DNA of 46,270 bases from CAYYMD01 sp964480425 (GTDB taxonomy: Bacteria > Planctomycetota > Phycisphaerae > SM23-33): NCBI GenBank assembly GCA_964480425.1, contig CAYZPY010000004.1, forward strand, positions 1-46,270. Reading direction: 5' to 3'. Made by a program: the position numbers and the translations under genes. A model generated the notes under the pieces. It did not search any database. It was not told where the DNA came from and worked only from the letters and a program-made list of their open reading frames with translations. This document shows, piece after piece, positions 30,973 to 39,204 of this stretch. The first letter of the stretch is position 1, and each line of letters opens with the position of its first letter.

Positions 30973-32637
30973 TTATCGGGGCGTTCTGCGGTTTGGCGAG
31001 GGGCCTGTGCGTGATGGTTTTTGCGGTGGGGCGGGTCTTTTCGTTTCCGGTGGCTGTTTTTCGGCAGTGACCATGTCCGGCGCTTGCGGCGCCGATTCGG
31101 GGGGGACCAGCAGAACCTTGTCGCCGGCGGACAGTCCGCTTTTAATCTGCACGCGCCGGTCGTTCGACCTTCCGATCGTGACGGGAATTTTTTCGGCCTG
31201 TCCGTCGTCGAGTTTCCAGCAGTAGGTTTTGTCCTGTTCGGTGAAGACGGCCGCCACCGGCACGGTAAGGACGTTTTTCAGGCGGGTCAGTATCAGTTCC
31301 ACCTCGACGGTCATTCCGGGCTTGATGCCTTCGGGCAGCTGGTCGGTGGCCACTTCGACCTTAAAGGTGTTTGCGCCGGTGTCGCCGAAGCGGTTCTGGG
31401 TTTCGGGAATGGGCGCGACCCACTTGACATATCCGTTAAGCGGTTTATCGCGGTTCACGTCGAGGCGGATGATCGCAGGTGTGGCGTTTTGTCCCGTCGG
31501 CGAGGCGCGGATCTGGTTGACGACGGCCTCGAAAACCTTGGTCTCCACGTGAAGCGTCGTCATGTCGGGGATGATCATCAACTGCTGGCGGGGGCGGATT
31601 TCCTGTCCGACTTCGACCTCCACGTCGCTGGGGCGCCATCGGCTTCCGCCGGTGTCGTAGACGACAAGTCCATCTTTTTCGGCCTCGATGGTCAGTTGCT
31701 CGCGGTCCTGGTAGAGTTCTTTGAGTTTGTTCTCGTTTCTTTCGAGGCGTTGTTTTTTGTTTCGCACTTCCGCTTCGTCCAGGGAGAGTTGGGTTTCTGC
31801 CTCGAGTTTCGCCCTCTGGAGGTCGAGTTGGGCTTCCTCGACGGCGGCGCCGAGACGCCGCAGTTGCCGCGGGTGGTCGTACTTGACGAGCATTTTTTTG
31901 TTTGCGACGGCCTTTTCCAGCGCAAGCTCCAGGCGCTGCACTTCCAGCCGGTCGGCCTCGATCTCGTTGCTGGAGTACGGGCTGTTCAGTTCGGGGTCCT
32001 TGTTGACGCGCTCCTTGAATTCGAGTTTTTCCTGGGCGAGTTTGAGTTTCTGTCGTGCGAGTTGTATTTCGCTTTCGGCGTCGTTTTTCTCAATTTCCCA
32101 CTGCCCGCCGGTGTCCTTGTATTGGCTGAGGTCTTCCTTGGCCTCCAGGAGGGCGTTTTGTGCCTGGGTGACCTTGTTGGCCATCTCCTTTTTCTTGAGT
32201 TCGTAACTTTCGGCTGCCTGCTTGTAACTCAACCGGGCGGTTTCCACGTCGAGTTCCTCTTCTTCGATTTCATCCAGCAGGGCCTTGCATTCGAATTCGA
32301 TAATTTCCTCGCCTTGAGACACGAGCGTTCCGTTTTCCACGACGGACTTTATTATGACGGGCCATTCCAGTTCGTTTGCGATGACGGTTCGCTTCTCGGC
32401 GGCGATTTTGCCCGATTCGGTGACGGAGACGACCAGTTCTCCCCGCCTGACGCGCGCCACTTTGTGTTCGTCGCCGGGATTGTCCGACCCGGCGTGGGTG
32501 ACCGCCAGATATATTCCTATGCACCCGCCGGTCGTTATCAGCATGCCCAGCGCCAGCGCGGCGGCCTTGCGACGTTGTCCCGCCGCCGGGCCTCTACGGG
32601 CCGGGGGAGATTGTTTCGCTTTCTCCGAGTTCGACAT
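30973..32637 (-). CDS. HlyD/MacA-type membrane fusion protein (periplasmic adaptor)
   Basis: About 554 residues. The ATG at 32637 is taken as the start; a frame from 32709 adds 24 residues but runs further into the TolC gene. A transmembrane anchor (AAALALGMLITTGGCIGIYL) is followed by the lipoyl-like half VTESGKIAAEKRTVIANELE and a very long coiled coil (about residues 115-320: EEEELDVETARLSYKQ, KLKLAQEKLEFKERVN, LERNENKLKELY). The beta-barrel and membrane-proximal domains follow (IPDMTTLHVETKVFEAVVNQ, IKPGMTVEVEL). The tail is Pro-rich. It bridges the ABC permease and TolC. The coiled coil is longer than in MacA and may reach further across the periplasm. Confidence 0.9.
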   Translation of the reverse strand: MSNSEKAKQSPPARRGPAAGQRRKAAALALGMLITTGGCIGIYLAVTHAGSDNPGDEHKVARVRRGELVVSVTESGKIAAEKRTVIANELEWPVIIKSVVENGTLVSQGEEIIEFECKALLDEIEEEELDVETARLSYKQAAESYELKKKEMANKVTQAQNALLEAKEDLSQYKDTGGQWEIEKNDAESEIQLARQKLKLAQEKLEFKERVNKDPELNSPYSSNEIEADRLEVQRLELALEKAVANKKMLVKYDHPRQLRRLGAAVEEAQLDLQRAKLEAETQLSLDEAEVRNKKQRLERNENKLKELYQDREQLTIEAEKDGLVVYDTGGSRWRPSDVEVEVGQEIRPRQQLMIIPDMTTLHVETKVFEAVVNQIRASPTGQNATPAIIRLDVNRDKPLNGYVKWVAPIPETQNRFGDTGANTFKVEVATDQLPEGIKPGMTVEVELILTRLKNVLTVPVAAVFTEQDKTYCWKLDDGQAEKIPVTIGRSNDRRVQIKSGLSAGDKVLLVPPESAPQAPDMVTAEKQPPETKRPAPPQKPSRTGPSPNRRTPR

Positions 32638-34354
32638 AGGAATATTGCTCCCGGATCCGGTCGAATCTGAATGGTTGATTTCGCTCACGTATATTTCCTT
32701 TGGGGTCAACCTCTATCATACCAATATCGGCCAGAAACTCCAAACGCGTGGTGGTGTATTGTATCAGGGCGCTGGTGAGACCGTTCTGTGCGTCGCGCAG
32801 GGCCTCTTCTGCCTCGAGCACGTCTCGCGCCGAGGCCTCGCCTTCTTTCTGCTGGAGCGAGGCGAGTTTGCGCCGCCGAAGGGCTATCGTCACGGATCGC
32901 TTCTGCAACTGGTATGTCCTTTGCGACTCCAGCAGCGAGCGGTACGCCTGGCGGACGTTCAGGCGGATATTGTCCTCCGCCTCGGCGAGGTCGCGCCTGG
33001 CCTTGCCGAAGGCGATGATTGCGTTTCGATAATCGTCGCGGTTGTCGGTCTGGTCGATTTCGTAGTTGAACTCGACCACGGCCGAGCGGGTGTGTTTGTG
33101 CCCCTGTAGCCGCCAGAATTTCTGCGGCTCGGTGGACGGCACGCCGGCGGCCAGCGTAACGTCGAGTTGGGGGTTGAACTTGTCGGCCGCTATCTCCACG
33201 TCCTTTGCGGCGTCGCGGACGTTCGCCCGGGCGGTCAGCAGGCTCGGGCGCGACGACAGCGCCGCGGCGACAGCGTCGTCCTCGCTTATGGGCATCTCCT
33301 GCGGTCCGGCGCGGGTGAGGGCCTCCAGTGCGGCGGGATAATCCGGCTCCAGCGGCGTGGTCACCGGCAGGCCCAGCGTTATCTTGAAACTGTCAAGCTG
33401 GTTGCGGTATCTGCGCTTGTTGGCCTCGAATCGCACCTGCGCGTTGAGCAGGTTCTGCTCGGCCTGGTCGCCCTGGATGCGAGACACCTGCCCGCCCTCG
33501 ACCAGCACCCTGGTAAGGGCAAGGGTTTCCCTGAGGCGCTCGATGTTCATTCGTTCGTTTTCCAGCTGGTCGCGCTGGGAGAGCACCGAGTAGTAGTCCG
33601 TGACGATGTCGGCCGCGAACCTCTGGCGGAACCTGGCGTAATCGTACACTGCGAAGATGAAGTCGCGCTTCAGGCGGTACTGGTCTTCGTATGCGAATCC
33701 GCGCCAGGCGCCCTGCAGCAGCGGCTGGGTGAGATTGGCCTCCAGCAGCGAGCCGACGGGCGTGCTGTCGGACCCGAGGAAGTCTGTTGCGAAATCCAGC
33801 GTGGCGCCCAGCGTGAGAATTCCCCCGTGTATGAATCTCTGTACGATGGAGGGATTCGCCTGCGCGTCTGCGGTCTTTGCCGTTGCGTCGGTGGCGCCCT
33901 CGGCGCCTCCCCGCGCCGAACGCGTCCATTCACCCCCCCCGGACACCTGCCCGTCCACGAAACTCCAGTTCCACGTCCGCGAGGCGTTTGCAAGGGCAAG
34001 GGAGGCCGAATAGAGCGTCTCCTTGCGGGTCTGGAAGTCGCGCGAGTTGGTAAACGCAATCTCCAGCGCCTTGTCCAGCGTAAGGATCGCCGGTTGCGTG
34101 GAGGCCGGTTTGGTCTCCCCGCCTGATGTGTCGTATTGCCCGGGCGAGTAATCGACCCCGAAGGGGCGCACCTTGCCCATGGCGGTCGCCTGTCCGCGCC
34201 GGATGGTGTTGTAGGCCGTGCGGTCCGCCTGGGCTGCGTACTGTTCGGGCGTGCAGGCGGCGCCCGTCACCAGCGCCGCCAGCAAAAGCCCCGCGCCCAG
34301 GAACGATACGCATCGGTTGAATGCTTTCGATGGGTGTGTTTTCGGCATTTCCAT
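32594..34354 (-). CDS. TolC-family outer membrane efflux protein (ABC operon)
   Basis: About 586 residues. The ATG at 34354 has AAGGA nine bases upstream, while 34402 lacks one. The signal region (CVSFLGAGLLLAALVTGAAC) ends in a Cys that could be acylated, although the lipobox is imperfect. Two outer-membrane efflux repeats are visible: NSRDFQTRKETLYSASLALANA, split by beta strands, and a second with SARDVLEAEEALRDAQNGL. It is the first gene of the operon, followed by the adaptor with a 44-base overlap, so it is the channel for the MacAB-like pump. A candidate operator lies 80 bases upstream. Confidence 0.9.
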   Translation of the reverse strand: MEMPKTHPSKAFNRCVSFLGAGLLLAALVTGAACTPEQYAAQADRTAYNTIRRGQATAMGKVRPFGVDYSPGQYDTSGGETKPASTQPAILTLDKALEIAFTNSRDFQTRKETLYSASLALANASRTWNWSFVDGQVSGGGEWTRSARGGAEGATDATAKTADAQANPSIVQRFIHGGILTLGATLDFATDFLGSDSTPVGSLLEANLTQPLLQGAWRGFAYEDQYRLKRDFIFAVYDYARFRQRFAADIVTDYYSVLSQRDQLENERMNIERLRETLALTRVLVEGGQVSRIQGDQAEQNLLNAQVRFEANKRRYRNQLDSFKITLGLPVTTPLEPDYPAALEALTRAGPQEMPISEDDAVAAALSSRPSLLTARANVRDAAKDVEIAADKFNPQLDVTLAAGVPSTEPQKFWRLQGHKHTRSAVVEFNYEIDQTDNRDDYRNAIIAFGKARRDLAEAEDNIRLNVRQAYRSLLESQRTYQLQKRSVTIALRRRKLASLQQKEGEASARDVLEAEEALRDAQNGLTSALIQYTTTRLEFLADIGMIEVDPKGNIRERNQPFRFDRIREQYSYVELGESETISPGP

Positions 34355-34433
34355 TTTTGTCGTCCTTGTGTAAGCCGGTTTTCGAGTGTTTTTGTAATCC
34401 AAGACTTTAACACGCGGGATGTTGTATGGGGGC

Positions 34434-34461
34434 GTGTTTGTATAAACACTTCCGAAGTGTT
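34434..34461. promoter_or_regulatory. Overlapping palindromes, candidate operator of the ABC efflux operon
   Basis: Two perfect inverted repeats share a half-site: GTGTTT-gtat-AAACAC (34434-34449) and AACACTTC-c-GAAGTGTT (34445-34461). They lie in the divergent intergenic region between the TolC gene and the beta-propeller lipoprotein. A -10-like TATACA for the minus strand overlaps them. The arrangement suits a dimeric repressor such as the TetR protein at 35639, but that link is inferred. Confidence 0.45.
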
Positions 34462-34534
34462 AATATTGCTTTTAATGCCGATGTCGGTCAACCTGTTTCG
34501 GGCTTTGCGCGGCACAATTATAAGGAGTCCTTCC

Positions 34535-35455
34535 ATGACAGTGTGCATTTCATCGAGAGTTTTCAGGGCGGCGGTGGCATCGGCTGTCGTGTTGTTGGCG
34601 ATCATCGGGTGCAAGTCCTCCACGAAGGAGGATTCGGGTAGCGTATCGGCCAAGCACGTAAGGACCGTCAAGGGTTTCGACGTGCTCGAGAGCGTCCTGG
34701 CGGCGCCGGACGGAAAAACGGTTTACGTATCGAACGTTCAGGACACCGGGCGCGGGCCATGGGCCTCCGACGGCGAGGCGTTCATCTCACGGCTGAAACC
34801 GGACGGTAAAATCGTCGCCCTCAAGTGGCTTAAGAGCGAGCCCGACGCCGTGATGAACTCGCCCAAGGGCATGTGCATGCTGGAGGACGTGTTATACGTG
34901 GCCGACATGACAAGGGTGCTGCGGATAGGCGTGGTCGAGGACGGAAGCCCGCAGTGGCGAAAGCCCATTGACGTTGACGGCGCCAGGATGCTCAACGACA
35001 CCGCCACCGACGGCCGGGCGGTGTACGTCTCGGACACCGGGACAGGGAAAGTTCACCGAATAGACCCCGAATCCGGTAGGCAGACACTCGTCAAGGCGCC
35101 CGTCGGGGTCAACGGGATAACCTTCCACGGCGGAAAGATGTACGGCGTCAGTTGGCCGAAGCACGACGTCTACGAACTCGACGCGACGGGCAAGAAGGGG
35201 CCAGAGGCGTTCGGTTTGGGGGAGCACTTCGAGTCGCTGGACGGAATCGAGGTTATGTCCGACGGGACGTTCGTCGTAGCGGACTTCTCCGGCGGGAAGG
35301 TATGCGCGATATCCCCGGACAAGACAACCGTCACCACGCTTATCGATGACCTCACGACCCCGGCCGACATAGGACTGGACCGCAGGAACAACGTCCTCTA
35401 CGTCCCGATGTTCAAGGATAAGGAAGTCGGCGTATATAAACTAAAGAAGAACTGA
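34535..35455 (+). CDS. Lipoprotein with SMP-30/NHL-like beta-propeller
   Basis: About 306 residues. The ATG at 34535 has AAGGAG upstream. The signal peptide ends in a good lipobox (LLAIIGC, Cys 25), so the protein is probably membrane-anchored. The mature part has repeated blades with phrases such as LAAPDGKTVYVSNVQD, VLYVADMTRVLRI, RAVYVSDTGTGKVHRIDPE, GTFVVADFSGGKV and RRNNVLYVPMFKDKEV. These are typical of gluconolactonase/SMP-30-like six-bladed propellers. No catalytic metal-binding set can be confirmed by eye. Standing alone between two efflux operons, it may sense or bind a compound, but nothing shows this directly. Confidence 0.82.
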   Translation: MTVCISSRVFRAAVASAVVLLAIIGCKSSTKEDSGSVSAKHVRTVKGFDVLESVLAAPDGKTVYVSNVQDTGRGPWASDGEAFISRLKPDGKIVALKWLKSEPDAVMNSPKGMCMLEDVLYVADMTRVLRIGVVEDGSPQWRKPIDVDGARMLNDTATDGRAVYVSDTGTGKVHRIDPESGRQTLVKAPVGVNGITFHGGKMYGVSWPKHDVYELDATGKKGPEAFGLGEHFESLDGIEVMSDGTFVVADFSGGKVCAISPDKTTVTTLIDDLTTPADIGLDRRNNVLYVPMFKDKEVGVYKLKKN

Positions 35456-35599
35456 AGAGGCCAACACGGTGGGGCGTCTTTACTATAACCTCATTAATTA
35501 ACTCCGCAAACGTGACACCGTATAGTATAACATCATTTATATTAATGGCTTAGCAATAATTTGGCGATTTTCCCCAAAATATATTTAAAATCCATGAAT

Positions 35600-35622
35600 T
35601 AAACATATAATTTAATTGTTTA
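35600..35622 (+). promoter_or_regulatory. Candidate autoregulated promoter of the TetR/RND operon
   Basis: The inverted repeat TAAACA (35600-35605) and TGTTTA (35617-35622) frames a perfect -10 TATAAT at 35606-35611. The start codon of the regulator is 17 bases further on. The -35 region (ATTTAA) is weak. A repressor bound here would cover the -10 box. Confidence 0.45.
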
Positions 35623-35638
35623 TTTGAAAGGTGCGGAC

Positions 35639-36358
35639 ATGCCATCGGATCAAAGCACTGGAACCAAGGAACGGTTATTGGAATCGGCGGCGGCGGTCTT
35701 CGCCGAGAAGGGCTACGGCGAGGCCACCATCGCGGAGATATGCCGGCGGGCGGATGCGAACATTTCGGCGGTTAACTACTACTTCCGCAGCAAGGAGAAA
35801 TTATACGTCGAGGCCTGGCGTAATACGTTCGAGCAGGGCGTGCGCAAGTACCCTCCGGACGGGGGCGTCGGCGACGACTTCCCGCCCGAGCATCGGCTGA
35901 GGGCGAGGATATCGGCCCTGATTAAAAGAATACTCGACCCGGGAACCAAGGAATTCGAGATCATGCGTCACGAACTGTCGAATCCCACCGGGTTGCTGCT
36001 GGAGGCACACAAAGAAAGCATCGAGCCGCTGCGCCGGCGGATGCACGACCTGCTCAAGGAGATGCTCGGTTCCCGCGCTACCGAGGGGCAGGTGGGGCTT
36101 TGCATGCTGACGGTGATGAGTCCGATTTTCTACACGCTCCACCGTCTCAAACACCCCGGACGAATGATGGGCGATAAGGCAAGGGCGCTGGACGACCGAC
36201 TCGAGATAACGAACATGGGGCCCTTTATCGAACACACCATGCGGTTCGTGCTGGCGGGAATAAACGAGATGAAAAAGGGCATAGAGTCAGGCGACTGGCC
36301 CGACATGGAGTTCGAGGATGACTTTGTGCAAAGACTGCACAAGCGCGACCTGGAATAA
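35639..36358 (+). CDS. TetR-family regulator, CecR-like
   Basis: A 239-residue regulator. The ATG at 35639 has AAAGGTG upstream; a TTG at 35624 is less likely. The N-terminal helix-turn-helix domain is RLLESAAAVFAEKGYGEAT, then ANISAVNYYFRSKEKLY, the TetR signature. The C-terminal domain has IMRHELSNPTGLLLEAHKES and LCMLTVMSPIFYTLH, which match the DUF1956 class of CecR/YbiH regulators, known to control efflux genes. It overlaps the outer membrane gene by 41 bases, so it is the first gene of the RND operon and probably its regulator. Confidence 0.9.
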   Translation: MPSDQSTGTKERLLESAAAVFAEKGYGEATIAEICRRADANISAVNYYFRSKEKLYVEAWRNTFEQGVRKYPPDGGVGDDFPPEHRLRARISALIKRILDPGTKEFEIMRHELSNPTGLLLEAHKESIEPLRRRMHDLLKEMLGSRATEGQVGLCMLTVMSPIFYTLHRLKHPGRMMGDKARALDDRLEITNMGPFIEHTMRFVLAGINEMKKGIESGDWPDMEFEDDFVQRLHKRDLE

Positions 36359-37823
36359 TATTCGCCGGGCGCCGGCGGTGTTTTGCCTGTGCGCGCTGGT
36401 GGCAGGGTGCGGCGCGCGATTTGAGAGTCCTTCCGCGCCGGTTGAGGTTCCCGAAAAGTTCTCCGCCGGCGGGACCGCCACGGCGCCAAAGCGGTGGTGG
36501 ACCGCGCTGGGCGACGAGAACCTCGACAAACTGATGGACGAGGCGTTGTGTGGCAACCTCACGCTGCGCGCCGCGTGGGATCGCCTCCGCCAGGCGCAGG
36601 CGCAGTTGCAGAAAAGCGCAGCGCCGCTGTTGCCGTCCGTCACCGGCGACGCCGCCGCCTCGCGCACGGTCAGCCGGACTGAAATGTTGGGCAAGACCTA
36701 CGAGACGGAATTTTCGCTGGGTCTGTCGGCCTCATACGAGGTGGACCTGTGGGGGCGGGTGCGCTCTACTTACGACGCCACGGAACTCGACGCCCGCGCC
36801 AGCGAGCAGGACGTACTTGCGGCAGCGCTCACCCTCAGCGGACAGGTTGCCGCGACCTGGTACCGCATTGTCGAACTCCGCGGGCAACTCGACCTGCTGG
36901 ACGAGCAGATACGCACCAACAGCGAGTTTCTCGACGTTATAACGGTTAAGTTCCGCCAGGGACAGGTGCTGGCGGCGGACGTGCTGCAGCAGCGCGAGGT
37001 TCTCCAGGAGAGACGGGGGCAGCGGCAGGTCGTGTTTTCGCAGCTGGCCGTGGCCTGCAACGCCCTTGCTGTGCTGCTGGGCAGGGCGCCCGGTGGTTAC
37101 CGGACACCGGAGGGAAAAATGTTGCCGAAGTTGCCCGAACTACCGTCCACGGGCGTGCCGGCGCGTTGGGTTAGCGCCCGCCCCGACGTGCGAGCGGCGC
37201 AGTTGAGGGTAATGGCGGCGGACAGGCGCACCGCCGCCGCGATTGCCGAGCAGTTTCCAAAACTGACGCTCACGGCCGGGGCGGATGCCTCCGATGAGCG
37301 TATTCGGGACCTGTTCGACAATTGGCTGGCGTCCATGGCGGCGGGTCTGACCGCGCCGGTCTTCGACGCCGGTCTGCGAGAGGCCGAGGTCCGACGTTCG
37401 CGTGCGGCGGCGGCGGAAATTCTGCACAACTACGGGCAGACCGTCCTGGAGGCCGTCGCGGAAGTGGAAAACGCCCTTGCCGGGGAAGAACACCAGCGTC
37501 AATACGTGGAGAGTCTGCGCAAGCAATTGGACCTGTCGGCAAAATCGCTGGAGCAGATCAGGCGGAACTACATCAAGGGGGCCGAGGAATTTACGCGTTA
37601 CCTCACCTCGCGCCTGTTGCACCAGCAGTTGGCAAGTAGTTATCTCCGGGCGCGCCGCGAACTGCTCGACAGGCGGATAGACCTCTACCGCGCGCTGGGT
37701 CGCGGGTGGGGATTATCCCCGCCGCCCGAGCCCCCGCGCCGCGTGAGAGGGCCGATAGAGAAACTCCTGCCCCGGCGGAAAGGTAACAATGACTCACCGG
37801 AGTCCGAAGAAAATGAAGACTAG
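36318..37823 (+). CDS. NodT-family outer membrane lipoprotein (RND efflux)
   Basis: A 501-residue TolC-like channel. Signal peptide with lipobox ALVAGCGA, so it is lipid-anchored. It has the NodT start PKRWWTALGDENLDKLMDEAL, the helical repeats AAWDRLRQAQAQLQKSAAPL and FRQGQVLAADVLQQREVLQE, RWVSARPDVRAAQLRVMAADR and a second helical pair. The start at 36318 overlaps the regulator gene by 41 bases and has GGAG seven bases upstream. It forms the exit duct for the adaptor and RND pump that follow. Confidence 0.92.
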   Translation: MTLCKDCTSATWNNIRRAPAVFCLCALVAGCGARFESPSAPVEVPEKFSAGGTATAPKRWWTALGDENLDKLMDEALCGNLTLRAAWDRLRQAQAQLQKSAAPLLPSVTGDAAASRTVSRTEMLGKTYETEFSLGLSASYEVDLWGRVRSTYDATELDARASEQDVLAAALTLSGQVAATWYRIVELRGQLDLLDEQIRTNSEFLDVITVKFRQGQVLAADVLQQREVLQERRGQRQVVFSQLAVACNALAVLLGRAPGGYRTPEGKMLPKLPELPSTGVPARWVSARPDVRAAQLRVMAADRRTAAAIAEQFPKLTLTAGADASDERIRDLFDNWLASMAAGLTAPVFDAGLREAEVRRSRAAAAEILHNYGQTVLEAVAEVENALAGEEHQRQYVESLRKQLDLSAKSLEQIRRNYIKGAEEFTRYLTSRLLHQQLASSYLRARRELLDRRIDLYRALGRGWGLSPPPEPPRRVRGPIEKLLPRRKGNNDSPESEENED

Positions 37824-39204
37824 CGCCGGCAATAACAACAAGGCGCCCTTGTGCGCGTCGACCCGAAGCGGGCGAATTACAGGCGGAATTATTGCTTGTA
37901 TAATCGCCCTGGTGGTGCTGTGCGGCGGGACAGGCCTGGGCGTTTACTGGATGCTCCACAAACCCAGGGCGCAGCGTCGCCCGGCCAGGAGCGGCGCGCT
38001 GCTTGTGGAGGTCAGGCCCGTCAGCAGGACCGCACACCAGGTGGTGGTTCACGCCATGGGCACTGTCACCGCGGCGAGTAATATAAGCATCGCCCCCCGC
38101 GTGGGCGGACAGGTGACCGACGTGAGCGAAAAGTTCGAGCCCGGCGGACTGTTCGGCGCCGGCGAGCAGATGTTCCAGATAGACCGCGAGGATTACGAGA
38201 TAGCCGTCCAAAGGGCCCGCTTGGCGCTGGAGCAGAGCGAACTCGTCGCCCGACAGCGCAAAAACGACATATCGCTGCGGAAAGCCGAACTGGCCAAGAC
38301 CAGGGAGGCGCTGAAGGTCGAGCTGGGCAGGTGCGCCGTGGCCCGGCGGGAGTACGAACTGCTCGGCGAGGAGATAAGCCGGGAAGACCGCGAACTGGTC
38401 CTGCGCAAACCGCAACTGGCAAGCGCCCGCGCGGCGGTGGAGGCGGCAGAGGCGGCGGTCGCCTCGTCCCAGGCGGCGGCAGATGCAGCCGACAGCGCGG
38501 TCGAGGATGCAAAAAATACACTCCGCGAGGTCAAACTGGACCTGTTCCGCACAACAGTCAAAGCGCCGTTCAACGGCACGGTGATAAAAAGCAGTATCGA
38601 TCCCGGCTCGCAGGTGGCGACCGGACAGGGCGTGGCGAGGTTCGTAGGAACGGATGAATTTTGGGTTGAAGTGCTGGTTCCCGTTGACCAGTTGCCGTGG
38701 ATCGAAATACCCGCCCGCGACGGGAAGGCCTCGAAGGTCCGCATCTATCACGAGGCGTACTGGGGTCATGATAAGTTCAGGACGGGTAAGGTATTACGGC
38801 TGATCAGGCAACTGGAGCCCCAGGGTAGAATGGCCCGGTTGCTGGTGTCGGTGGAAGATCCGTTAGGCCTGTCCGAGCCCCAAAACGGCGAGATGGCGAT
38901 GATACTCGACGCCTATGTGGACGTCGCCATCGAGGGCAGACGGATTCATGACGTGGTCGTGGTGGACCGTGACAATATCCACGACGGCGAGAAGGTCTGG
39001 GTCGCCGGCGCGGACGATAAACTGCAAATTCGCAAAGTCAAAATCGCCTGGGCCGGCCGCGACGTGGTTTACGTTTCGCGCGGGCTTGACGACGGCGACC
39101 GCCTCATAACCAGCGACCTTGCCTCTCCGGTGGAAGGCCAGTTGCTTCGCGTGTCCGGCGGCGAAGACGGCAAACCCCAAGCCCCGCGGGAGCCCCGACG
39201 GTGA
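37789..39204 (+). CDS. RND efflux periplasmic adaptor (HlyD/AcrA type)
   Basis: A 471-residue membrane fusion protein. It has a transmembrane helix (GGIIACIIALVVLCGGTGLG), the lipoyl half VVVHAMGTVTAASNISIAPRVGG, a helical hairpin of about 95 residues rich in Ala, Glu and Arg (RARLALEQSELVARQRKND through AEAAVASSQAAADAADSAV), the closing lipoyl half LFRTTVKAPFNGTVIKSSID, and the barrel domains after it. AAGG lies six bases ahead of the ATG. It overlaps the NodT gene by 35 bases and the pump gene by four (GTGA). Confidence 0.93.
   Translation: MTHRSPKKMKTSAGNNNKAPLCASTRSGRITGGIIACIIALVVLCGGTGLGVYWMLHKPRAQRRPARSGALLVEVRPVSRTAHQVVVHAMGTVTAASNISIAPRVGGQVTDVSEKFEPGGLFGAGEQMFQIDREDYEIAVQRARLALEQSELVARQRKNDISLRKAELAKTREALKVELGRCAVARREYELLGEEISREDRELVLRKPQLASARAAVEAAEAAVASSQAAADAADSAVEDAKNTLREVKLDLFRTTVKAPFNGTVIKSSIDPGSQVATGQGVARFVGTDEFWVEVLVPVDQLPWIEIPARDGKASKVRIYHEAYWGHDKFRTGKVLRLIRQLEPQGRMARLLVSVEDPLGLSEPQNGEMAMILDAYVDVAIEGRRIHDVVVVDRDNIHDGEKVWVAGADDKLQIRKVKIAWAGRDVVYVSRGLDDGDRLITSDLASPVEGQLLRVSGGEDGKPQAPREPRR

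Noticed and set aside
31021..32670. 549-codon open frame on the plus strand, opposite the HlyD-type adaptor
   Set aside because: Antisense shadow rich in Phe, Leu and Val, caused by the Glu/Lys-rich coiled coil on the true strand.
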